Assembly (NCBI GenBank): GCA_032690845.1
Contig: CM064434.1
Location: 30,277,069-30,341,068 of the forward strand
Length of the DNA: 64,000 nucleotides
Direction: 5' to 3'
From: Eleusine coracana subsp. coracana
Taxonomy: Eukaryota > Streptophyta > Magnoliopsida > Poales > Poaceae
A model generated the notes under the pieces. It was given only the letters and a program-made list of their open reading frames with translations. It had not been told where the DNA came from and did no database searches. Positions 1 through 9,240 of this stretch are shown here, piece by piece (positions within the stretch are counted from its first letter, which is position 1; every line of letters begins with the position of its first letter). Made by a program: the position numbers and the translations under genes.

Positions 1-420
1 GGAGACTCCTTACAAAGCTCTTACAAAGATCTGAAAAGCAAAGCAAAGGACACTAGAGAGATATGTTCCACGATTGCAAGGGTCACAAAATAACTTGTGT
101 GCTGTCCAGAAGAAATATGTAGAGCTAGGAAGGCCAAATATATATATGTGAGTGGAACACAAATCAAAAACAGATAGTAAAGCTGAATAAGTGCCCAAGT
201 AACTTGTCCCTAGTTGCTGGTCTAAGTAGGTCCTAGAACAGTAGTGATAGCAAAGTAGAAACAAGGAGACAAAGGCACAACAGGCGATAAAAGGGGGCTA
301 AGTGCATAACAGCCAAATCCAGAAATTTCAGGGGGCTAGATGTAGCACTAGTAGAAATCTTAAATTTCTTTTTTTTTGATTTTATTTTTTTGATATTTTT
401 CTCCAACTCACTAACAATGA
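1..420 (-). repeat. Duplicated gypsy leader segment (left copy)
   Basis: This stretch repeats 1909-2328 almost base for base in the same orientation, with only a handful of substitutions. Read on the minus strand, the other copy lies upstream of a gag gene, so this is retrotransposon leader (5' untranslated) sequence. Here it directly follows the end of that same gag, which makes a tandem duplication with a period of about 1.9 kb. The second unit runs off the left edge of the window. No long conserved reading frame is present; the open frames in it are AT-rich and not protein-like. Confidence 0.8.
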
Positions 421-1850
421 AGGAGTGTCAGCTGAATCCGAGACGAACGTGGCGACCAAGTTGGTGACGACTTGTAACTTGGGGAAGGCCATGATATGCG
501 CGTATCCAGCATGGTGATGTCCTCATCATCCTCCACATCGGATGTGCTCATGTAACCGCCATCGTCTGTCGCCACATATGTCCGCCTACTTGGACAATCT
601 TTTTGCACATGACCAAGTCCATAGCAGCGGTGGCACTGAATCCCTGTAGTGCGCCCTGTCGAAGCAACAGAGGAGGCACTACTAGCTGGTACCTGCACAG
701 AAGGTTTACCTGAGCGCATAGAAGGTGCAGGGGATGATCTTGGGGCTGCAGAAACAACACTGGTTCCCTTGGTAGCTGCTGGTGGGGGAGGCCGGAAAAA
801 TGGCCTCGGCAGCCCCGAAGTCCCCGTCGAGTGTGGGGGGTACGAGTTCCTTGACTTGCTGTACTCCTCAAAAGCCTGGAAAAGTCCCTGTGATTCTTTC
901 TCTGCAAGCATAGCATACAGAAAACACTGGGTGAGGGTATAATATTCTTTATAATCAAGGATGTCCTGAATTTCTTTTCTTAAACCAAAATAAAAGCGAC
1001 AAATCTGGTCCTCTACTTTTTCAACTACAACACAACGAATCAAACCCTTCTAAAGCTCACTAAAGTACTCCTGAACAGTTTTATCTCCTTGTTCTAAACA
1101 CTGCAGTTTATTACGAATCTCTCTATAAAAAGAAGGGGGAACAAAATGATCATGCATTGCTACCTTAAGTTCTTCCCAAGTAGTAGGCAAATCAGTTTCA
1201 GCAGCTAGACCACTCCACCAAACAATAGCAAAGTTCTTAAACTCACTAGTAGCTTGTCTGACTCTATGTTGTTCAGGAACAAGGTGGGCATTAAATTTTT
1301 GTTCTACAGTCATCTCCCAATCAAGATAAACATCACCATCATACTGACCCGAAAATGAAGGAATTAAAAACTTAATTTTAGCATACGGGTCATCTGGAGC
1401 ATAGTTACCATATGGACAATGATTGTAGTTATGGAAACCACCCATACCTTGAGTATTATGTTGCAAACAACATCGTAGTCATGCGGTCCTTGTAGCTAAC
1501 CTATCCACGGTGCCATCAGCCTTATACATCGTGTCTTCATCATGGACGTCTTCAATGGCGTTGTTGTTGTTATTGGTGTTTGTATTGTTGGTTTTGGGAG
1601 CAGTCTCCAACACGACAACCTGATCGGTTAACTTCGAGATCCGCTTCTCCAACCGCTCGATGCTTTCTCCAATGTGAAGCTTGCTGACCGCATCACTAAC
1701 GGTTCTGGTGATCGTCTCTGCCAAATCACTCTGAGCAGCCTGCAAAGCCTTCTGGAGCTGCTCTTGGCTCACGCACTCATCAAATTTTGAGCGTGAAGCC
1801 ATCTCTCCGTCGTCACTTCTTGCCATCACAAACACCAATACAGGAAACAA
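411..1850 (-). pseudogene. gag: Ty3/gypsy gag pseudogene
   Basis: The sequence encodes a capsid-nucleocapsid protein that would package element RNA in the cytoplasm. One minus-strand frame runs about 480 codons but is broken by in-frame stops near 1479 and 1050. The N-terminal third is helical and coiled-coil-like (repeated Leu/Glu around an LEKRISKL segment) and is followed by an Asn-rich linker. The middle carries the retrotransposon gag domain with the hallmark AIVWWSGL and a YFSEL end near 1050. After a Pro/Ser-rich hinge comes one CCHC zinc knuckle (CHRCYGLGHVQKDC) near 600-640. Codons after the knuckle, from about 520 to 411, match the plus-strand sequence at 56698-56830 and look like the start of an LTR read through as protein. 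No protease or polymerase follows. The start is taken at 1850, although an internal Met at 1826 is equally likely. Confidence 0.85.
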
Positions 1851-1908
1851 ACAGTGAAGGTTATCCCTACAAAACAGCTAAGCAGTGATGCCTCTCAACA
1901 CTGCAAAA

Positions 1909-2328
1909 GGAGACTCCTTACAAAGCTCTTACAAAGATCTGAAAAGCAAAGCAAAGGATACTAGAGAGATGTGTTCCACGATTGCAAGGGTCACAAAATA
2001 ACTTGTGTGCTGTCCAGAAGAAATATGTAGAGCTAGGAAGGCCAAATATATATATGTGAGTGGAACACAAATCAAAAACAGATAGTAAAGCTGAATAAGT
2101 GCCCAAGAAACTTGTCCCTAGTTGCTGGTCTAAGTAGGTCCTAGAACAGTAGTGATAGCAAAGTAGAAACAAGGATACAAAGGCACAACAGGCGATAAAA
2201 GGGGGCTAAGTGCATAACAGCCAAATCCAGAAATTTCAGGGGGCTAGATGTAGCACTAGTAGAAATCTTAAATTTCTTTTTTTTTGATTTTATTTTTTTG
2301 ATATTTTTTTCCAACTCACTAACAATGG
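1909..2328 (-). repeat. Duplicated gypsy leader segment (right copy)
   Basis: This is the partner of 1-420 and sits about 60 bases upstream of the gag start on the minus strand. It contains an A/T-rich tract at its outer end and no conserved coding content. Confidence 0.8.
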
Positions 2329-3036
2329 AGGAGAATCCAGAGAAAATTTCAGCTCAAATAGAGGTAGGATGTGGCCTACAGAAAATCTTGAAGTTGCAGA
2401 AAATGTCAAGTTTAAACTTAAATCAAGTTTTTCTTTATCTTCCTGATTTTTTTTAAATTTTTTGACAAGGGTACACAGGGAATATCCTAGTGTGGGTATG
2501 CTCAACTTTGAGTCAAGAATCTCCTGTAAACATTTCAGCCAAAACGGACAACCGAGCGAAAAGTTATGCCCGTTTTACCGAAGGGGGGGTCGGAGTCGGT
2601 TTTCCAGAAACCCGAGTCGGGTTTGGGGTCGGGTTTGGAATTGGGTAGGATTTTTTTTGGCGGCGTGGAGGCAACAGAAAGTGGAATTTGTGGGGATTGT
2701 TCTAGGGTGTTGATGGTGTGTTTAGGGTGGGACTAGGTTAGGTGTGTCGATCAATCAACCCTAGCACAAAAAGCCAACAAAACAGAGGATGGTGAAGGGG
2801 ATGGCGGCTAGGGTTGCAAGGGAAACACTACTGAAGACAAAAACATAAACTAAACCAGCGACTAAACAAGAACTAGGGCACAAACTCAACACTACCGACT
2901 TTGAAATTGAAATATGCAAAGGCTAAACACGCGGTTATGGGCGGAGGGAAAATTTTTTTGGGCTTTTCTATGGACGATAGGATGAACACAAAACAAAATT
3001 AACTAAGGGTAGTATAAACCTGACGGTGCACCTGAA
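2329..3036 (-). other. Gypsy 5' leader, non-coding
   Basis: This interval lies between the PBS at 3037-3049 and the duplicated leader. The part around 2500-2590 (minus strand) matches the plus-strand leader at about 57882-57945, including the conserved stretch GGGCATAACTTTTCGCTCG, so the two gypsy remnants share a leader. I see no gene in it. Confidence 0.55.
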
Positions 3037-3049
3037 GCTCTAATTACCA
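3037..3049 (-). promoter_or_regulatory. Primer-binding site, initiator tRNA-Met type (decayed)
   Basis: On the minus strand it reads TGGTAATTAGAGC, close to the TGGTATCAGAGC complement of initiator tRNA-Met. It begins two bases after an LTR end at 3052, which is the expected spacing. Confidence 0.7.
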
Positions 3050-3051
3050 CT

Positions 3052-3657
3052 TGATGTGGACAAGGGTTCCCGATCTTCCGAAAGGTTCTGGATACGATGA
3101 TTTGGTCAGAGGTGACACACAAATTGATCCGGCTTCAGAACAGCACGTTCTAAACCCCGTAATCGCAGCACGACATCTCCTCTGGTTATCAACCATCCTA
3201 AAACAATTGACCTCACCGAGAAGGCTAATCCCTGCCTGCGAAACAAGAACACATGCAAGAACAAAGAAGGATGCAACACAATTGCAGATGTATTATGAAT
3301 CTCACAAAGTTGGGGTCTCACAAACCGTGATGACGGCGAAACTGTTATGAACAGAATAATCTAAGCAAAACCCGAACCCTAAGTGTGTGGTGGCGGCTGT
3401 ATATGAAGACCCTAGGGTCATGCAGGACCCTCTGGACGCGCCCCTAATTGGGCTCAACTGGATACAAAGCCCAAAGGCCAAAAACAGGCGATGCAGCACC
3501 GAAACAGATTCTGGACCCTCTCTAGTTTCGACGATTCCCGATGACTCCGGAGGAATTTTGATATGAGACCGGAGGCATTGGAAAGGTCTTTTTCTTATCT
3601 TTCCGTGCATGTGTAGAACGTCCAAATCCGAGTCCGTATGCATCCTAGGACTCCATT
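3052..3657 (-). repeat. Gypsy LTR, minus orientation
   Basis: The plus-strand left edge begins TGATGTGG directly beside the PBS, so the sense-strand 3' end is ...CA. The sequence between here and the pol tail has the character of a grass gypsy LTR and resembles the LTR ending at 57461, including the sense-strand end ...CACATCA just before the PBS. The outer boundary near 3657 is approximate, because the upstream reading frame runs into the LTR. The LTR follows a pol tail yet precedes a PBS, so one LTR is shared by two internal regions. Confidence 0.6.
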
Positions 3658-3960
3658 TTAGTGCAGATGGGTCCCGAGCCCCGAAACAGACTCGAAGTCG
3701 GTTTTGGTTGGGCCTCCACCTTGGCTTCCATGTCCTCGCTGGTCCTCCACGTCTCCAAGTCTTTCTCCCATCGTCTCCTGGTCCTCTCCATGGTTCCTAA
3801 TTACAATATAATCATTAGGTAGCAAACCATTCTCAAAAGTGACATATAATGAAGGACGTAGGAACGACCTCACCTCTAAATTTAGTCGTCGTGTACGAGC
3901 TCTAGTCATTGGACCTTGCAAGTCCAGAATTGGAGGAGTGTTGCATGTATCATTAGGAGT
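3658..3960 (-). pseudogene. pol: Gypsy pol C-terminal fragment
   Basis: The protein tail contains GPMTRARTRRLN followed by a Leu-rich stretch. This is the conserved end of polyproteins in several grass Ty3/gypsy lineages, after the integrase. Only this last ~100 codons survive. Integrase, RNase H and reverse transcriptase are absent, replaced upstream at about 3963 by a Sirevirus LTR fragment. The frame then reads on into the LTR before stopping. Confidence 0.7.
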
Positions 3961-3964
3961 GATG

Positions 3965-4122
3965 TCCTTATCATAGCTTCACCAACTCTAGTTAGTCATA
4001 ACCATAACAATGCACAAACCCATGCAACCCCCAATTTCCCACATTTCAACTCAGACACCAAATACACCAATGTCAATTACTCATCACATATTACAAACCT
4101 TGGGACATAACAACATGGTTTT
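3965..4122 (-). repeat. Truncated Sirevirus LTR (5' end only)
   Basis: The reverse complement matches the first ~150 bases of the Sirevirus-2 LTR at 47568 and of the solo LTR ending at 24420 (AACCATG, then ATGTGATGAGTAATTGAC, then GTTGCATG). It is diverged and cut short at both sides. It joins a gypsy pol tail on one side and a Tat-like remnant on the other. Confidence 0.7.
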
Positions 4123-4950
4123 TCAAATACTCATGCCGATCCTGAGCATCATGATAGCGTCGGTCATCGTTGTTCTCTCTTTGAGGTTGATTGTTGCGTT
4201 GATCTTCCCCACGCCCGTTGTGGTGTTGGTCATCCAGATCGCGTCGTTCTTTGGAGTTATGTTGATTATCACGGGCCCGCTCTTCATGATGGGAGTTTAT
4301 AATTCTCAGCCATCATGGATGCTCAGAGATTTTCACATATCTTGGCATCCATGATGGTTTCAAGGCTTTGCACACCTAGAACCGGCAACTGATTAAGACG
4401 GTTGTGCCCTAGCGTGACCATGAATTGCGGCAATGTTGAGCATGGAAACTGCCTTCTTCATCATGGGAATTTGGAACGCCTGATTGGCCATCAAGATTTC
4501 AAGGAGTGTTCTTGCCTCCATGATGCTATTTCACATTATGGTGTAAACCGTCTCGCCATCCATCTCGATCTCCAGATCACCGAGTTTTAGTTCTCGTGTG
4601 ATGTTACGTGATCCATGAGAGCCCCTCAGTTGGCATGGTTGATGGCCTACTGACGAGGCTTCTTCCTGACTGGTGCCGCTATCATTTTGGTAGTGGAGTA
4701 CGTTGAGTAGGCAGGTCTGTTTTGCCGAATCATAGTAGTACTAGTGGTGGGGTCAGATCTATCGAGCCTGATGATCATGCCATAGAATAGGCAGCGGTCA
4801 GGTTGGATCAATGGTTGTTGCAGCCTAGGTTTCTAGGGCGTCGACCACAAAGTTGAGTGATCTGAAGGAGACCTTGAAGTACAACGTGTACTGGATGACT
4901 GGAATCTATGCCATCAAGGTCGATAGAGGATCCCGGCATACCTTGTCCCC
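4123..4950 (-). pseudogene. Degraded Tat-like gag/leader remnant
   Basis: A minus-strand frame between about 4140 and 4360 encodes a very polar Arg/Asp/His-rich stretch (RRYHDAQDRHEY, HNGRGEDQRNN), typical of the linker in Tat-group gag proteins. It lies downstream, in sense, of the PBS-like site at 4951-4964. No full gag domain is recognisable and frames are broken throughout. The assignment rests mainly on position. Confidence 0.35.
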
Positions 4951-4964
4951 TACCTGGCGTGCCA
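4951..4964 (-). promoter_or_regulatory. Primer-binding-site-like sequence of a Tat-like element
   Basis: The minus strand reads TGGCACGCCAGGTA followed by GGGGAC. This resembles the TGGCGCGCCAGGTAGGGG block that follows the 5' LTR of many grass Tat-group elements. LTR sequence begins a few bases away at about 4970. Confidence 0.5.
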
Positions 4965-4969
4965 ACAGT

Positions 4970-5073
4970 TGAGACTTATTCCCAACAATATATTTATAGG
5001 GATACGCACGAGACCAAGAACTTGATGGTTAAGACACAAGACATCAATTTAGAGAGGTTTGGGCCCTCTTCTC
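4970..5073 (-). repeat. Tat-like LTR, inner part, split by insertion
   Basis: This is LTR sequence adjoining the PBS-like site. It stops at the target duplication TTCTC (5069-5073) and resumes at 15784, so the 10.7 kb element at 5074-15783 landed inside this LTR. Confidence 0.5.
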
Positions 5074-7000
5074 TGAAAGTCCCATGATGTCGCCTAAAGG
5101 GGGGGGGGGGTGAATAGGCGTTTCTGAAATTTTAACAGAAACTCGCAGCGGAATTAAAACTGTCAAAGAGCTTGAGAAAACTCACAGCAAAATTTTAACA
5201 AAAACTCGCAGCGAAATTTTAGCAAACCGGTGACACCGGTTTTGTCAGAGAGCTTGAGAGAAACCAAGTAATTAAGAAAAGCAACCAAGCTCTAAAGAGA
5301 AGTAACCTATAAAAGTAAACATAAGAACCACCCCAATTATATTCACAAAGAATCTGCTCAATTTAGCACTAACCAAGACCGGTCCCACCAGTTTGGGAAA
5401 CCGGACCCATCAGTTTCCTCGGGGTAGAGAGAATAAAACAGGAAATAATCGCATCCCCCTTAGTTCTAGCAAACCTAAAGGTCTTAACACAGCATGCAAA
5501 ATCTAGAGCAAGTAATAAGACTACTAGCATAATTATACATGCAACCTATGAATCACAAATAATGAAAGCAAGAACTTAAGAAAGCAAACCAAATGAAGCA
5601 CATGGAGACTTGTTTGCCGAAGTTCAGATTCACCCCGTGAACCCTACGTCTCCGTTAAGGAAGCTTGAGCTTCTCAGAAGGCACACTCCAAGCCGGGTCT
5701 CTTTCAACCGCTTTCCCCGATCCACTATCTTTGTTTCTTTCCTTGCGGAGGCGAAGCGGACCTTCACAAACTTTCCAAAGGCTCACCACAAGCTTGGGGG
5801 CTCTAGGGCGACGCCTAGCCGACTAGGAGGATTCACCTCCAAGAGTAACAAATGCTTCACGGATTTGCAACGCAATGCTCAAATGCTCAAGTGTAGGATT
5901 TTTGCTTTTGTGCTCTCAATCTCAAACCCTCTCAACCCAATGCTTAGGATTTCTCACAAATCACTCAAACCTCACAAAGAGGTGTTGGGAAGAGCTCTAC
6001 AAGGCTTTACAAGGTTTTCCTGAACTAGCCATTACAGGTTTGAACCAAAACTGGTCCCTCTGGTTTGGTAAACTAGTTACACTTGTGTAGGTATTGTGTT
6101 TCTCTCATCTCACTTGGATTTTTCTTTGAGCATTGAGACATTATATGCAAACCATGTAGCATCCCTCTTGATAGAGCGGCATGCCTAATACTCAAGATTA
6201 AATAAAAACAATTCCTCAACTTGAGCTCGCATGATTATGAATTTTGCCACATCTTCTCCTTTAAGCTTCATGAGGGTTGCCTTATGTGCTTTTGCTGAGC
6301 ATCATCACCTAGAGCTTGTGACTTGGAAACTCTTCATTTATCATGTCCCTTTTTACCTTCTTGTTCACAAGTCACATTATATCTTCATATTCCAATAATG
6401 ATTAATACTTGGAAATGTATGACCACATATAGCTTGATCGGTCCATCACGATTGCGCTCCACATGCCCTTCACCATGGCTTGGGTCCCTCAGCGCCAAGA
6501 CTCCATCTTGCCCTTCTCCCGTGCATGATCCATCGCGGCCAAGTCATGCCAATCCTTCACCATCTTGCTATCTTGAGTCACACATCACTTTGTATTATCG
6601 TTATGCCTTCATTTGAAATTCTTCTTTGCAATGTGGACGTGATCAAGTTGCTTCCAAGATAACTACCATAGAAGAATGGCACTTGATCACTTCCCTTTAC
6701 TTGACAACACCAATTTGTTGAGACAATCTCATATTAATGGTTTTTATGTCTCATATTCATTTCAAGTCTTGGCTTGTCATAGTCTTGCTTTATATGGACT
6801 TATTTGTTTGACACTTCTCTTTTTCATCACATAAGCCCATTTTCTTTGAACAATTGTACATTAACAAAGATGATCATTTGTATTCATGCAACATATATTC
6901 ATCATGTACCACCCGCTCATATACTCACAAAGAGAATTAGTTCTTTAATCACGTTGTCATACAACCACTAAAACCCACTAGGGGCATAGATACACTTTCA
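5074..7000 (-). repeat. 3' LTR of the 5074-15783 element
   Basis: The 1,927 bp LTR aligns with 13726-15783. Relative to its partner it has lost about 125 bp around 6010, including the TATA box, and a shorter piece near 6088. The first palindrome cassette near 5165-5243 is altered. It abuts the polypurine tract at 7002-7016. Confidence 0.9.
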
Positions 7001-7001
7001 A

Positions 7002-7016
7002 TCTCCCCCTTTTTGG
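7002..7016 (-). promoter_or_regulatory. Polypurine tract
   Basis: The minus strand reads CACCAAAAAGGGGGAG directly before the 3' LTR and would prime plus-strand DNA synthesis. Further AGGGGGAG copies lie at about 7088 and 7587. Multiple polypurine tracts are a Sirevirus trait. Confidence 0.8.
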
Positions 7017-7640
7017 TGATTGATGACAACCTTGATTAAAGCTTACAAATGATATTCATTAAGTAATTTTAAATGCATCTATATAGGATGAGCTCCCCCT
7101 AAAATTGTGCATATGAATGGAATTCATCAATTTTGGCCTCAAATGCCAATTTGCACATTTTGAAATAAAACCACAAGACCTCCCTCTATATGTGTGCATT
7201 CGTGGGGTGCAACAAGTGTGTGTGAACATGTAGTACATGATGCATATGACAAGAAAACCACAAAGAAATAAATCAAAAGAACCATATGTGCTGTCTGGCA
7301 AAACCGGTGCCTCCGGTTTGCCAAACCGGTGCCACCGATTTTTCCTGACTTCACATATTCACAATAAACAATACATCAACTCCGCAAGCATCACAACATA
7401 GCACAATATAAGGTCTTAGAGAATTATTACAAGGTTCAACACACCAATGCACTTATTACAAATTGTTCTCAAGTCCACAAGCTAAAAAACAAAGAAATGG
7501 ATACATTGGTCTATTCTGGCAAAACCAGTGCCTCCGGTTTTTCCAGACAGACCAGAACTGAAAGCAAAAATCGATGAAGACTTGAAGCTCTCCCCCTTTG
7601 TCAATTATCACCAAAAAGGGGTCTTCCTTTGCATCAATGA

Positions 7641-9240
7641 TCACTCGTTCTCGTCATCTTCTTCTTCCTCTTCTTCATTGTTTGGTGGAGGAGGTGGAGG
7701 GATAAAAGGTGGCACTTGAGAAGTGTCACCTCCACCATAGCCAAAAACAGACCCGCTGAAACTAGTGTCACCATACCATGAAGTGAAGGGGTTATGCTCC
7801 TCATAGCGACTCATCCTTGTCTCCAATGTCTCAATCTCTGGACTTTGCTCACTCTCGGAGGCAATAGGAGAGCGAGGAGGCTGAAGGTTGTTTTATTGAT
7901 GAAGAAGCTTCATTGTCCTTGTATCCTTCTTCCTCACTTGCCTCTTATGATGTGCTTTCACATCAGCATCATACTGAGACCTGCACATCCCAAAGAGCAT
8001 CCCAAATAACTTCTTGATTGGTGAGGGAGGCTTGTCCCTTTGCTGCCCACTCCCTCTAGGTGCTGCAGAGGTCGATGCACCATGTGTTGGTGCTGCTGCA
8101 CTGCTGTCCTCAACTGGGTTCCTTAAGTCATTCTTGATCTTCAAAGGAAGATGCTCCTTGTCATAGTCCATAGTGCACCCTGTCACCCTCTCAATCATAT
8201 GCATAATATAGGATGCATAACCACAACTCTTCAATGGGCTGTTAGAAATGACTTTTATCTCCTCCTAGATAAAGTCAAACACTGAGAAGTCGTGCCCATT
8301 TGGTCCCATGGCTTCAAGGATGTTTCTATTGTAGGAGGGAAGCTTTGTGGGATCACCTTCCCTAGGAGTGAGGGTCTTCCTAAATAGTCTATTGATGTAG
8401 GCATAGAAGGGAAGCAAATCTGTGATAGTGCCATAATTTCCTTGCTTTCCTCTAGGATACATTTGCCTTAATCCTCTATCACCAAGGCAGGTGGCAAAGT
8501 GAATCCTAGGACGGTTTGCATCAAGCCGCCCAAAACCAAGGAGCCTAGCAAACTGTGCATAGCTCACCTCATACCACTGGCCTTCTGTCATCCAATGCAT
8601 CTTTCTTGTATTGCCATGCTCTTCCATATACAAGGTGGCATAAAACTGAGCAATTATCTCATTGTTCCAATGCTTCTGAAAACCAAGAATGTCCTTCACA
8701 TGTTTTTCCTTGCATGCAGCAATGGTTTCATTGAATATGTGATCATCCTTGTTTTCCATGTATGCCCAGTCAACCCATTGTGCATTTGCCACTGGAGTGT
8801 GCTTCTTTGACAAGATCACTGACTCATAGAAATCCTACTAAAAGAATGTGTGAAACCTGTAGTCAGTGGCCTCTCTCTGGAATGGTCTAGGGTCCTTAGC
8901 CCTCATCTCTGTCACAGCCTCTGTGTGTCCCTTGTAGCTTATCTTTTCTCTCCCTCCCGGGTTTTGAGGTGGTCGGAATGAGAGATGTCCAAGATGCACA
9001 TTAATTAGAGGGATGATCTCATCCACATCAAACTCTTCCTGCTCTTCCTCTTCCTCATCACCCTCCTCTGAGCCACTAGCTGCTGTTGTGCCAGAGCCCC
9101 CAGCTGTTGTCCTCTGGGCACCACTAGGAGGGACATAGACCTCATCCTCAGTGTCATCATCATCAGAGGACTCATGTTCCTGAATTTGATATTCAGGAGG
9201 GTCATCAATTGTCACAGTAGCTCTGGGAAGCCTTCGGACG
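7641..9240 (-). pseudogene. Second gene of the non-autonomous element, transposon-associated protein of unknown function
   Basis: A single minus-strand frame spans about 530 codons and is interrupted only by stops: a TAG TAG pair near 8835-8840, one near 8265 and one near 7893. The N-terminus is strongly acidic (Asp/Glu runs near 9035-9175). A conserved middle domain follows (WVDWAYMENK, AACKEKH, NNEIIAQFYATLY, HWMTEGQWYEVSY, FARLLGF). The C-terminal part is Ser/Pro-rich and ends with a poly-Pro run and a second acidic tail near 7641-7700. The middle domain resembles what grass annotations call a putative plant transposon protein; that is from memory, and its biochemical role is unknown. A plus-strand relative lies at 16108-17628. 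No transposase, nuclease or polymerase motif is visible. Confidence 0.75.

Noticed and set aside
10..264. 84-codon minus-strand frame repeated at 1918-2172
   Set aside because: It repeats only because the leader DNA is duplicated. The composition is not protein-like and it has no relation to gag.
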